NCBI GenBank assembly: GCA_052173655.1
Contig: JBQMYD010000001.1
Span: 186,001 to 250,000 of the forward strand
Source: RGIG9060 sp052173655
GTDB lineage: Bacteria; Spirochaetota; Spirochaetia; Treponematales; Treponemataceae
Reading direction: 5' to 3'
DNA: 64,000 bases
This document shows, piece by piece, positions 16,061 to 23,872 of this stretch. The notes under the pieces are model-generated. The model was not told the origin of the DNA and did not search any database. It saw nothing but the letters and a program-made list of their open reading frames with translations. The number at the start of each line of letters is the position of its first letter. Position 1 is the first letter of the stretch. A program made the position numbers and the translations under genes.

Positions 16061-17384
16061 TATTTTTTTCCTTTATGGTCTGTATTGTTTGATAAAGAGG
16101 AAGTCTTGAAGGGCATACAGTATTGCAAAGTCCGCATTCTGTACATGTTGTTATTGATTTTAACACCATTTGTCTTACAGGAGTTCCTTGAACAAAATTT
16201 TCATAAATTTTTTCAGGACGTAAAAATTCAGGGCATACATCCCTGCATTTTCCGCACCTTATACAAACATTCTCTTTTTTGTCAGGCATTCCTCTTCCTG
16301 AAACTACAAAAACAGATCTTACATACCTTGTAATCGGTGTTTCAAAATCGTAAATTTCCGTTCCTTTTATCATGCCGTTTATAATTATTTTTTTAAACTT
16401 TTCAGAAAATCCATCGCATTCCGAAAAAAGATTTTTTATAGGAGTTCCTATTTTTACCCTAAAAATTTGACTTTGATTAAGAACATCTCCGTCAACTTGA
16501 ACCAATCTGTCTACAGCCGGATATGACTTTACAATTCCATTATACACGTCAATGCATGTTTGTGCATCGAGGGTAAGCATTTTTGAAAATTTATTGTTAT
16601 ATTTTTCATTTAAAAAAGCATTTGTAAGCTTACAAATCTTAGCTGCAGTTCCTGTCGGAAATGTTTTGTCTTTTAAATCACATACATCAGCTTTTGAATT
16701 GGAAAAAATGTCTTTTGTTTCTTTTTCATCAGGGAGCTTAAAAGGAATTTTATCCGAAATAAAAACTACGTGCGGGCTGTTTATTAAATTTGCAACGATA
16801 GCAGCTCCTGTTATAATTTCAGACTGAAAATTGGAAGATGTAAAGGATTCTATTGAGCAATCAGGTTCGCTGTCAAAAAGTCTTATTGCGATCGGAATAT
16901 TTTCATTGTTTTCTATAACCGCACTAAGTTGTTCTGCAAGACTTACAGGATTATCAAAAGTATTAATAATTCCCTTTTCGCTGATTTTTTTTATCTGCGA
17001 TTGAACGGATAAATTTTTCCAATGATCATTTTTGTGTTTTATTTCTTTTTTTTTGCCTGAAAAATTGAAACTGCCTTCCATTTTTATGAGTACTGATAAA
17101 TTTGATTTTCCGTTTGGTTGGTTAAAAAACGATATTTCCTTTACTATTCCGGGAACCGGAGAATTGACGCTTGCCGGATACTTTTTATTTTCTTTTTTGC
17201 AGGAATTTTTTTTTGCTATAATTTGACCTTCACTTACAATATCACCGGGTTTTACAAGGCTTTCCATAAGTGTTTTTCCATCCTGAGATAAAGAAACAAC
17301 AGCCAAAGATGGAAAATATGCAATTTTAAATGAATCGAATTTTTTGTGTTCAAATCTGTTTAAATACTTTACCGGAATATTCAT
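16044..17384 (-). CDS. rnfC: RnfC-like iron-sulphur subunit
   Basis: A 446-residue protein with the RnfC domain order. An N-terminal barrel-sandwich domain covers about residues 38-105 (VKPGDIVSEGQII, then SPVPGIVKEI). A divergent Rossmann-like centre follows, then an SLBB-type section (KIGTPIKNL near 315). Two ferredoxin motifs close the protein: CIRCGKCRDVCP at 374-385 and CTECGLCNTVCP at 414-425, both complete. In contrast, the glycine-rich GGAGFP loop that binds FMN/NADH in RnfC is not seen (INTFDNPVS), and the 'NGxECEP' motif is reduced to FDSEPD. AAGG precedes the ATG by about eight bases. It is the first clear Rnf gene of the operon. Confidence 0.85.
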   Translation of the reverse strand: MNIPVKYLNRFEHKKFDSFKIAYFPSLAVVSLSQDGKTLMESLVKPGDIVSEGQIIAKKNSCKKENKKYPASVNSPVPGIVKEISFFNQPNGKSNLSVLIKMEGSFNFSGKKKEIKHKNDHWKNLSVQSQIKKISEKGIINTFDNPVSLAEQLSAVIENNENIPIAIRLFDSEPDCSIESFTSSNFQSEIITGAAIVANLINSPHVVFISDKIPFKLPDEKETKDIFSNSKADVCDLKDKTFPTGTAAKICKLTNAFLNEKYNNKFSKMLTLDAQTCIDVYNGIVKSYPAVDRLVQVDGDVLNQSQIFRVKIGTPIKNLFSECDGFSEKFKKIIINGMIKGTEIYDFETPITRYVRSVFVVSGRGMPDKKENVCIRCGKCRDVCPEFLRPEKIYENFVQGTPVRQMVLKSITTCTECGLCNTVCPSRLPLYQTIQTIKEKNNEKEV

Positions 17385-17394
17385 CTAAATACCT

Positions 17395-18810
17395 TTATTT
17401 TTTTCCTACAAAGAATAATAATATATCAGTAATCGAAAAAAATAAACCCGCAATCATACAAAAAATCAACGAGAAAATATTATTTTTTGATTTTAAATAG
17501 TTAACTTCATAAAAACCGTTTTGATCAAAAAGAATTTTTTCTATAGTAAAAGTCTTTGAAATATTTTTTATATTATTTTTTACGTATTTGTTGTTAAATT
17601 TTAAAACTTCTACTTCTACCGGAACTATGCTTGTACGATTTGTGTTTTCATTCAAAACTTCAACGTAATCTGTGTAAGATATACTTGTATTGTTTTTTAT
17701 TTTTGTAAAAAAAACTTTATTTTGATTTAAAGTTATATACGGAAAAATCTGAGAATTCCAAGTTTGATTTATATAATCTGCAAGATCCGGTAAATCGGAA
17801 TGTATTTTTTTTGATTCCAATTTTTTATATGACGACAAATTGTATTTTCCAAATTTTTTTACCGGAGCCGGTATTGAAAATTCATTTTCGAATTTGTTTG
17901 AAAAGTTTACCGGTAATAAGAAAAATAAAAGACCTGTAAGTAAGATTAGTAAAGCTAAAAGGTAAAAAACTGTTACGCTTGTTTTTTTTAAAGCCGGTAA
18001 AAAATTTGCAGTATTTATTTTTACGTAATTAAAATATTGACAAGACTTTTTTAATTGTTTTTGAATAATCGTAAAAACTGAAAAAAGGCTTACACATCCT
18101 ATCAGACTTGTAAGATACAGCAGAAAAAATCCAAAACCGCTTGCTAAACTGCAAATTGTAGAGCATATAAAGCCCAAAATAATAAAATGATTTTTTATAA
18201 CAGCTGCAAACTGATGTTTTCTCATATCTGTTTTTTCGATAAAGAAAATCGAACAAAAGGAAAAAAGTGCACAAATTAAAGAGGCAAAACTGGGATTTGA
18301 AAAAACAAGAACAGGTAATGGAATTGCACTTATGGCATATTTTATGCGTTCTTTTATAAAAACAATCATTAAGATATAGCATAACAAGACAATGTAGATA
18401 GGAAAATTGAAAATTTCAGAATTCAAATCGAGTTTTGATTCTTTCATGAAAGAAAGTTTTTTTAATTTTGATTTTAAAAACGGTTTTTGTATGTAATAAA
18501 TATTGTATTGCTTAGTTTTGTCGTAAAAATAATTATCAAGATTAGTATCGTATAATTGGAATTCTTTTGGCAAAACCGGTACCATTTGTGTTGCAGTATT
18601 TGTCCTCTGTGATTTTAAACTTATAACATTTTTTATTCCGATTTTTTCCAATTCGTTTAAAACTTGTTTTTCATCGTATTGCAATGGAACTGCTAAAGTT
18701 CGCCATTTTTTCCATGGAGAAGAATTCGTGTTCACTTTGAAGACGAACAGAAATACAATCGATAGCAGTGCAAGAAAAATTGAAAGATAAAAAGAAAACT
18801 TGTATTTCAT
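17395..18810 (-). CDS. Unknown polytopic membrane protein upstream of rnfC
   Basis: A 471-residue protein I do not recognise. It has an N-terminal helix (8-25), an extracytoplasmic domain of about 105 residues containing DEKQVLNELEKIGIKNVISL, a cluster of five or six helices between residues 134 and 300, a second extracytoplasmic domain (about 303-445) and a last helix (448-466). It starts five bases after the divergent-PAP2 gene and ends ten bases before rnfC, so it is cotranscribed with the Rnf-like genes and may be an accessory subunit. The two soluble domains flanking a helical bundle resemble the general layout of FtsX-like permeases, but I see no decisive motif. Confidence 0.55.
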   Translation of the reverse strand: MKYKFSFYLSIFLALLSIVFLFVFKVNTNSSPWKKWRTLAVPLQYDEKQVLNELEKIGIKNVISLKSQRTNTATQMVPVLPKEFQLYDTNLDNYFYDKTKQYNIYYIQKPFLKSKLKKLSFMKESKLDLNSEIFNFPIYIVLLCYILMIVFIKERIKYAISAIPLPVLVFSNPSFASLICALFSFCSIFFIEKTDMRKHQFAAVIKNHFIILGFICSTICSLASGFGFFLLYLTSLIGCVSLFSVFTIIQKQLKKSCQYFNYVKINTANFLPALKKTSVTVFYLLALLILLTGLLFFLLPVNFSNKFENEFSIPAPVKKFGKYNLSSYKKLESKKIHSDLPDLADYINQTWNSQIFPYITLNQNKVFFTKIKNNTSISYTDYVEVLNENTNRTSIVPVEVEVLKFNNKYVKNNIKNISKTFTIEKILFDQNGFYEVNYLKSKNNIFSLIFCMIAGLFFSITDILLFFVGKK

Positions 18811-18815
18811 TTATG

Positions 18816-19295
18816 CTACAAAACCGAAAAAGCAACACCTATGCATAAGCCTAAAAAAGCTCCCATTATCACTTCCATGGGTTTGTGCCCTGTAACTTCC
18901 TTTACGGTGTTTATTACTTTTCCATCCTTGTTTTTGATGTGTTCAGTAATTTCGTTGATTTTTTGCGCTTGAATTCCGCTCGAACGTCTTACACCCAACG
19001 CATCACGCACTGTTACCATCATAAAACAAAAAGCCAAAATAAAAATATCTGAATCTATTCCGGATCGAAAACCTACCGTTGTACAAACTGCCACTACAAG
19101 TGCAGTATGACTTGAAGGCATACCTCCTGTTCTCCAAAATAAAGACTCAAATAGTGCCTTAAATGAACGTATTTTACCTGATATTAAACTTACAAGTGTT
19201 TTTATAAATTGAGCCGACAGCCAACTGACAATACATGACATGAAGACCGGGCTTGCTAACATATTTACGAATTGCATTTTTGTATTTGAGATCAT
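18816..19295 (-). CDS. Divergent PAP2-family (DUF212/YuiD-like) membrane protein
   Basis: A 159-residue membrane protein with the three marks of the divergent PAP2 family: GGMPSSHTA near residue 57, VRDALGVRRSSGIQAQ near 95 and GHKPMEVIMGA near 135. The family is related to acid phosphatases that act on lipid-linked phosphates, but no substrate is established for this branch. It is the first gene of the Rnf-like operon. No Shine-Dalgarno precedes the ATG, and a TTGACA-type promoter places the transcript start about one base before the ATG. It shares its -35 region with the divergent pseudouridine synthase gene. Confidence 0.88.
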   Translation of the reverse strand: MISNTKMQFVNMLASPVFMSCIVSWLSAQFIKTLVSLISGKIRSFKALFESLFWRTGGMPSSHTALVVAVCTTVGFRSGIDSDIFILAFCFMMVTVRDALGVRRSSGIQAQKINEITEHIKNKDGKVINTVKEVTGHKPMEVIMGAFLGLCIGVAFSVL

Positions 19296-19302
19296 AAATT
19301 TT

Positions 19303-19331
19303 ATTTTTGAATATAGACGCTAATTTGTCAA
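19303..19331 (-). promoter_or_regulatory. Promoter of the PAP2-Rnf-like operon, near-leaderless
   Basis: TTGACA (19331-19326) is followed by a 17-base spacer and AAAAAT (19308-19303), a four-of-six match to the -10, then seven bases to the ATG at 19295. The -35 is perfect. The geometry matches the metG promoter and no ribosome binding site is present. Confidence 0.55.
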
Positions 19332-19353
19332 GTATATAAAAATATGTTATCTT
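19325..19353 (+). promoter_or_regulatory. Promoter of the RluA-type gene, leaderless geometry
   Basis: TTGTCA (19325-19330), 17 bases, TATCTT (19348-19353) and six bases lead to the ATG at 19360, so the A of the ATG would be +1. The -35 overlaps that of the opposite-strand promoter in the palindromic core TTGTCAA. Confidence 0.55.
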
Positions 19354-19359
19354 TTTTAC

Positions 19360-20325
19360 ATGGATTTTGAAAGATTTACAGTTACAAAAAATGATGAAAA
19401 CAGAAGATTAGATAAAGTTGTTTGTGTTTTGACAGGTTTTCAAAATTCGCTTGTTTGCAAAAATATCAGAACAGGATTTATACGTCTAAACGGAAAAAAG
19501 GCAGATTTCAATTCAAAAGTTGTTTCAGGGGATTCTATAGAGATCGAAAAACATTTTTTTTCTCAGATAAAAAAAAGAGTTGATTCAAATGCCGATTTTA
19601 AATTCCCTTTTACACTTGATGATATAAAGTTGTTTGAAAATGAGCATATTTTAGTAGTAAACAAACCTTATGGTATTCTATGTCAATCAAATGGAAGTAA
19701 AGAACTTTCCCTAGATAAATTGGTGCAAAGTCATTTTTCATCTGCAAGTCTTTCTTTTAAAACCGGTCCGTTACACAGACTTGATAAAAACACTACTGGA
19801 ATTTTATGCTTTTCACAAAGTTTGCAAGGTGCAAGATGGTTTTCTAAGTGTATGCAGGAAAAGCTGATAAAAAAGACCTATGTTGCTGTTGTTCAAGGAA
19901 ATCTTAAAGAAAATGTTGTTTGGCAGGATTATCTTGAAAAAACTGCATTTGATAAATCTTTTTATAAAAGCCGTGTTTCTGACAGCAGTTCAGGGAAGCT
20001 TGCAATTACAAAGGCTTTTCCATTAAGTTATGCTGATTGCAACGGTTTTCCGATAACATTTGTAAAATTTGATATACCTACCGGAAAAAATCATCAGATA
20101 AGATTGCAAAGTGCATTACACGGTTTTCCGCTTTTGGCAGATACTGCTTATGGGGGAAATAAAAATTACGCAAACATGATATTCGATTCTCATTTTCTTC
20201 ACTGTATAAAAGTGGAATTTCCTGAAAATGATTTAGGAATTCCTCGTGCGATAATATGTGAAATTCCTTCAAAATTTGCCTTATTTGCCAAAAATTGTTT
20301 GCTTGACTTGAACTTTTGTTTATAA
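19360..20325 (+). CDS. RluA-family rRNA/tRNA pseudouridine synthase
   Basis: The 321-residue enzyme converts uridine to pseudouridine in structured RNA. Residues about 1-70 form an S4-type RNA-binding domain. The catalytic motif HRLDKNTTGIL carries the nucleophilic Asp142. Near the C-terminus, TGKNHQIRLQSALHGFPLLADTAYGG is the usual RluA signature, which I quote only as a region (about residues 236-262: NHQIR, then GDxxYGG-like). It belongs to the RluA/RluC/RluD group; the target uridine cannot be told. No Shine-Dalgarno precedes the ATG, in keeping with the leaderless promoter geometry. Its stop codon overlaps the -10 box of the next gene. Confidence 0.92.
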   Translation: MDFERFTVTKNDENRRLDKVVCVLTGFQNSLVCKNIRTGFIRLNGKKADFNSKVVSGDSIEIEKHFFSQIKKRVDSNADFKFPFTLDDIKLFENEHILVVNKPYGILCQSNGSKELSLDKLVQSHFSSASLSFKTGPLHRLDKNTTGILCFSQSLQGARWFSKCMQEKLIKKTYVAVVQGNLKENVVWQDYLEKTAFDKSFYKSRVSDSSSGKLAITKAFPLSYADCNGFPITFVKFDIPTGKNHQIRLQSALHGFPLLADTAYGGNKNYANMIFDSHFLHCIKVEFPENDLGIPRAIICEIPSKFALFAKNCLLDLNFCL

Positions 20326-20326
20326 T
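20299..20326 (+). promoter_or_regulatory. Promoter for the P-loop/Asp23 gene, overlapping the upstream stop codon
   Basis: TTGCTT (20299-20304), a 16-base spacer and a perfect TATAAT (20321-20326) lie across the end of the pseudouridine synthase gene, and the stop codon TAA is inside the -10. A leader of about 28 bases with AGGA precedes the ATG at 20361, so this gene, unlike its upstream neighbour, has a standard binding site. Confidence 0.6.
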
Positions 20327-20360
20327 AAAACGTGGAAATTTTATTTAGGATTTGTGAAAT

Positions 20361-21263
20361 ATGAAAATTGTTGGAGATATTTTTAATTTTTTAAAAGGAA
20401 TTCAAGTTTTTGCTTTGGTAGGAGAAAGCGGTACCGGAAAAAGTTTTAGAGCAAAACTTATTGCTCAAAAATACGGTCTTGATGTAATTATAGATGATGG
20501 ACTTTTGATAAAAGATGATAAAATTCTTGCAGGAAAATCTGCAAAACGTGAAAAAAATTACATGGGTGCAGTACGTACGGCTCTTTTTGATGATAAAAAA
20601 CACAGAGATGAAGTTGCAAAAGTAATACAAAAAATGAAACTAAAAAAAATTTTGATTTTAGGAACAAGTGAAAAAATGGTTAATAAAATTTCCATGCGTC
20701 TTCAACTTCCTAATCCTCAAAAATTTATCCATATTGAAGAAATTGCAACTCAAGAAGAAATTGAAGCTGCTATGCACAGTCGTAGAATTGAAGGTAAACA
20801 TGTAATCCCTGTTCCCGCAATTGAAATAAAAAAAAGTTATCCGCAAATTTTTAACAATGCAATTAGAGTTTTTTTTGGGAAAAAGCAAAAAAAAGAACTT
20901 TTGAGTGGTAATAATTCAAAAATTTATGAAAAATCTGTTGTAAGACCTGAATTTTCAAAAAAAGGTCGAGTTGAAATATCCGAAGCTGCTTTAACTCAAA
21001 TGGTTATGCATTGTGTAAATGAATTTGATACTGAAATACATATAAAAAAAATAATCATAAAAAATAATGAGCGTGGTTACAAACTGACTGTAGCTATAGA
21101 GGTTCCTTTTGGAACTCAACTTTCCGGAAAAATTCATGATTTACAACAATACATTGCTAAAAGTGTGGAGCGTTATACCGGAATTCTAATTGAAGAAATA
21201 AGTATCATCATTGACAACATTTCTCAGGTTTCTCAAGCTCAATTTCATAACGGCGACGCTTAG
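20361..21263 (+). CDS. P-loop NTPase fused to an Asp23/Gls24-like domain
   Basis: A 300-residue protein of two parts. Residues about 1-190 form a P-loop NTPase with Walker A GESGTGKS (about 22-29) and a hydrophobic ILILG strand near residue 97. Residues about 205-295 resemble Asp23/Gls24 alkaline-shock domains (VEISEAALTQMVMHCVNEF, then a beta section and QQYIAKSVERYTGI). Asp23 proteins attach stress factors to membranes in Firmicutes, and the function of this fusion is not established. It has its own promoter and an AGGA site ten bases before the ATG. Its last 56 bases overlap the end of the opposite-strand nucleotidyltransferase gene. Confidence 0.75.
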   Translation: MKIVGDIFNFLKGIQVFALVGESGTGKSFRAKLIAQKYGLDVIIDDGLLIKDDKILAGKSAKREKNYMGAVRTALFDDKKHRDEVAKVIQKMKLKKILILGTSEKMVNKISMRLQLPNPQKFIHIEEIATQEEIEAAMHSRRIEGKHVIPVPAIEIKKSYPQIFNNAIRVFFGKKQKKELLSGNNSKIYEKSVVRPEFSKKGRVEISEAALTQMVMHCVNEFDTEIHIKKIIIKNNERGYKLTVAIEVPFGTQLSGKIHDLQQYIAKSVERYTGILIEEISIIIDNISQVSQAQFHNGDA

Positions 21264-22329
21264 TTTTTGCAGGAATATTTATTCCGTTTATTTTTAATGC
21301 TTGTGTTATGGCAAATTCTAATTCAGATCTTTGAGGATTTATCGGTAAGATAAAATTTCTGCACTCTTTCCACGTTTGTTTGTACAAGTCATTAAAGTTA
21401 AGGTTGTTATTATACTCTTTTTTCCAATCCGAAAGACTGTTTACGTAGTCTTGAATCAGGTAGACGAGTTTCTTTCCCAGTTTTATATCTTTATTTTTTG
21501 CAACTTCTTGATCAAGTTTTTTTAGGTTTTCAAGATAACTCTTTTGAAATTTCTTGTTTTCCTTCATTATGCCCGTGGCTAACGGCTGCATATAAACATA
21601 TAAATCAAGTTTTATTGCATATGAAACTATTTGAAAGGCATGTCCTGAATTAATTATTTTTAACATTTCTTCTGTGAGTCTGGATGGACATACCATTGAT
21701 AAAAGACTTGCCGCTTTTTTAATTTTGTGTTCCATTGTCTTGCTCATTTTAAAGCCTGTGGAGCAACTGTATTTTACAGCACGAAGCATTCTTACAGGAT
21801 CTTCTTCAAAAATTCTGTGAAACGGAATTATAGGATTTATGAATTTTCTTTTTATGTCTTTCATTGCTCCTACATAATCTATGATTTGTTGCTTTTCAGG
21901 GTCGTAGTATAAGGCATTTAGGGTAAAATCTCTTCGTTTTACGTCTTCATTCATTGTGCCGAAAGTATTTCCTACAGAACCGTCAACAATTGAACGGAAT
22001 GTACTCACTTCGTAAATTTTTTGTCCGTAAAACACATGGACAAGTCTAAATCGCTTTCCTATTATTCTGGAATTTCTAAAAATTTTTTTTATTTGATTCG
22101 GAGTTGCATCTGTTACTATGTCAAAATCTTTGGGAATATTTCCTATGAGTAAATCACGTACCGCCCCTCCTACAATGTAGGCTTGATATCCGTAATCCTT
22201 TAATTGAAAAACAGCTTTTAGGGCTTCCTGTTCTATTTTTTCCAATTTTATATTATGTTCATTTTTTGTATAAATTACGGCAATCTTTACCGGCTTGCCC
22301 TTATTGTTTTTTGAATATCGATAAATCAT
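21208..22329 (-). CDS. pcnB: Poly(A) polymerase / CCA-type tRNA nucleotidyltransferase
   Basis: A 373-residue class II nucleotidyltransferase. The head domain shows GGAVRDLLIG and the metal-binding DFDIVTDA, followed by RNSRIIGKRFRLVHV, which fits the poly(A) polymerase I signature better than CCA enzymes. RRDFTLNALYYD and EDPVRMLRAVKYS complete the catalytic and neck regions. It is shorter than enterobacterial PcnB and has no long basic tail, so a CCA-adding role remains possible. The 3' end overlaps the convergent P-loop/Asp23 gene by 56 bases. No Shine-Dalgarno precedes the ATG. Confidence 0.85.
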   Translation of the reverse strand: MIYRYSKNNKGKPVKIAVIYTKNEHNIKLEKIEQEALKAVFQLKDYGYQAYIVGGAVRDLLIGNIPKDFDIVTDATPNQIKKIFRNSRIIGKRFRLVHVFYGQKIYEVSTFRSIVDGSVGNTFGTMNEDVKRRDFTLNALYYDPEKQQIIDYVGAMKDIKRKFINPIIPFHRIFEEDPVRMLRAVKYSCSTGFKMSKTMEHKIKKAASLLSMVCPSRLTEEMLKIINSGHAFQIVSYAIKLDLYVYMQPLATGIMKENKKFQKSYLENLKKLDQEVAKNKDIKLGKKLVYLIQDYVNSLSDWKKEYNNNLNFNDLYKQTWKECRNFILPINPQRSELEFAITQALKINGINIPAKTKRRRYEIELEKPEKCCQ

Positions 22330-22338
22330 TTTTATTAG

Positions 22339-22366
22339 GATATATCAATTAACTGTTGTAAATCAA
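22339..22366 (-). promoter_or_regulatory. Possible promoter of the poly(A) polymerase-type gene
   Basis: TTGATT (22366-22361), 16 bases and TATATC (22344-22339) stand nine bases before the ATG at 22329, predicting a leader of about three bases. Both boxes are four-of-six matches, so this is a weaker case than metG. Confidence 0.35.
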
Positions 22367-22411
22367 GTCCGCCAGTGTATAAAAAGAAGTGTTTTATTTT
22401 TTTATCGATTC

Positions 22412-22420
22412 TGCTAAAAT
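22412..22420 (+). promoter_or_regulatory. Extended -10 promoter of the RlmD-type gene, near-leaderless
   Basis: TGCTAAAAT (22412-22420) is a TGn-extended -10 lying eight bases before the ATG at 22429, giving a leader of about two bases. No clear -35 and no usable Shine-Dalgarno are seen; an AGG two bases from the ATG is too close. Confidence 0.5.
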
Positions 22421-22428
22421 TGTAGGTC

Positions 22429-23670
22429 ATGGATCAAGATGCGGAATTAGAAAAAACATTTACAGTTACGGTGCAAAACATGGTTTTTGGTGGAAAATGT
22501 CTTGCAAAAAATGAAGCCGGAAAAACACTGTTGGTAAAAGGTGCTGTTCCTAATGAAAAAGTTGAAGTTGTAATTACCTCCAGAAAAAAAGATTACGATG
22601 AAGCAATTGTAAAAAAAGTTATAACGGCAAATTCCAATCGTGTTGACCCCAAATGCAAGAATTTCGGAATTTGTGGAGGCTGTAGTTTACAGTATATTTT
22701 ACCGGAATATCAGGTAGAACTGAGAAAAAAAATATTAATAAATGCATTTGAAAGAGCTAAAGTTTTTATTGGAGAAGATAAGGTTCAATGCGTAACTGAT
22801 AAAATTTGGAATTATAGGAATCGTTTTCAGCTTCATCATGGCGGCCTTATGAAAAATGAAAGCAATGAAGTCGTAACTTTTTGTAATTGCCCTGTTGCTG
22901 TCGAATCGATTAATAATTTTTTGGAACCTAAAGTAATTGATAAAATAAAACTTTATGACAGGTATTTTATTTTTAGCGACAATAAAAACTTTGTAAAAGG
23001 CTTTCAAAATCAAGAAAAAAAAACTTGTAAAGTTATAGGCAAAAAAAATGCAAAAATTAATTTTGAAGGAAAACGTAATATATTTGAAGGCTCCAGTTTT
23101 AATTCCGATTCTATGTGCAGTGTGGAACTTTGCGGGAAAACTGTTTTTTTTGATGTTCGCGGCTTTTTTCAATCAAATCTCGGGATGTTAGTAAAAACCG
23201 CTGAAATTCTAAAAAATAAAATATTTGGTACAAATATTTTGGACTTTTACAGCGGTGTAGGAACTTTTTCTGTTGTGTTGTCTCAAAATTTTAAACATTT
23301 TACTCTTGTCGAACATAATAGAGATGCCGTTGCTTATGCTGAAAAAAATCTTGCAAATATTCCTCATGAAAGCTACGGTTTAAGCGGTGAGAATTTTATA
23401 AAAATGTACAGCAGTTTAAAATCAAAAAGACATTTTGACACTGTTATAATTGATCCTCCAAGAAGTGGTATGGAAAAATCTGTTTGTGATTGGCTATGCA
23501 ATAGCGGAATTTTACAAATAGCTTCTTTATCCTGCGATCCTGTAACTCATGCAAGGGATATTTCAAAACTGCAAAACTCCGGATATTTTATAAAAAGTAT
23601 TTATTTATTGGATTATTATCCTCATACCAGCCATATAGAATCTCTTGTTATTCTGGAAAAAGAAAATTAA
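22429..23670 (+). CDS. rlmD: RlmD/TrmA-family rRNA (uracil-5) methyltransferase
   Basis: A 413-residue SAM-dependent methyltransferase that modifies uridine at C5. It has an N-terminal TRAM domain (about 7-65) and an iron-sulphur cluster motif with cysteines in CKNFGICGGC (about 76-85) and a later FCNC. The SAM motif is LDFYSGVGTFS (about 274-284). IDPPRSGMEKS is followed by SCDP with the catalytic cysteine, where most members read SCNP. The cluster-bearing form points to RlmD/RlmC-type 23S rRNA enzymes rather than TrmA; the exact site is not determined. Transcription appears to start almost at the ATG. Confidence 0.88.
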   Translation: MDQDAELEKTFTVTVQNMVFGGKCLAKNEAGKTLLVKGAVPNEKVEVVITSRKKDYDEAIVKKVITANSNRVDPKCKNFGICGGCSLQYILPEYQVELRKKILINAFERAKVFIGEDKVQCVTDKIWNYRNRFQLHHGGLMKNESNEVVTFCNCPVAVESINNFLEPKVIDKIKLYDRYFIFSDNKNFVKGFQNQEKKTCKVIGKKNAKINFEGKRNIFEGSSFNSDSMCSVELCGKTVFFDVRGFFQSNLGMLVKTAEILKNKIFGTNILDFYSGVGTFSVVLSQNFKHFTLVEHNRDAVAYAEKNLANIPHESYGLSGENFIKMYSSLKSKRHFDTVIIDPPRSGMEKSVCDWLCNSGILQIASLSCDPVTHARDISKLQNSGYFIKSIYLLDYYPHTSHIESLVILEKEN

Positions 23671-23696
23671 AACAAAAAAAAGTAGAAATCATATTA

Positions 23697-23720
23697 AATT
23701 GTATACAAAAATATACAATT
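23697..23720 (+). repeat. Perfect 9-base inverted repeat after the RlmD-type gene
   Basis: AATTGTATA (23697-23705) and TATACAATT (23712-23720) are perfect inverted copies separated by CAAAAA, 26 bases after the methyltransferase stop and followed by GTTTTATTTT. It could act as a weak, G+C-poor terminator or as an operator upstream of the P83/100 gene. The rest of the 202-base gap is A/T-rich with the -10 described below. Confidence 0.5.
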
Positions 23721-23826
23721 GTTTTATTTTACTCACTTGTTTTGAATTTGTTTTTTAGTTTTTGAATTTTTTTTACCGTGTTTTTAATTTTGAAATAAAA
23801 AACTTTTATTCTGTTTGTGATTGTAT

Positions 23827-23832
23827 TATAAT
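23827..23832 (+). promoter_or_regulatory. -10 box of the P83/100-type gene
   Basis: A perfect TATAAT (23827-23832) lies 40 bases before the ATG at 23873. The -35 at 17 bases (TTTTAT) is poor. The leader of about 34 bases ends with a strong AAGGGGG binding site. Confidence 0.5.
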
Positions 23833-23872
23833 GTACACATCAAAAGTTACCTTCACTTTCAAGGGGGCTTAT

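Noticed and set aside
23762..23872. Upstream start for the P83/100-type protein
   Set aside because: The added residues contain the promoter -10 region and would hide the signal peptide; the ATG at 23873 has an AAGGGGG site.
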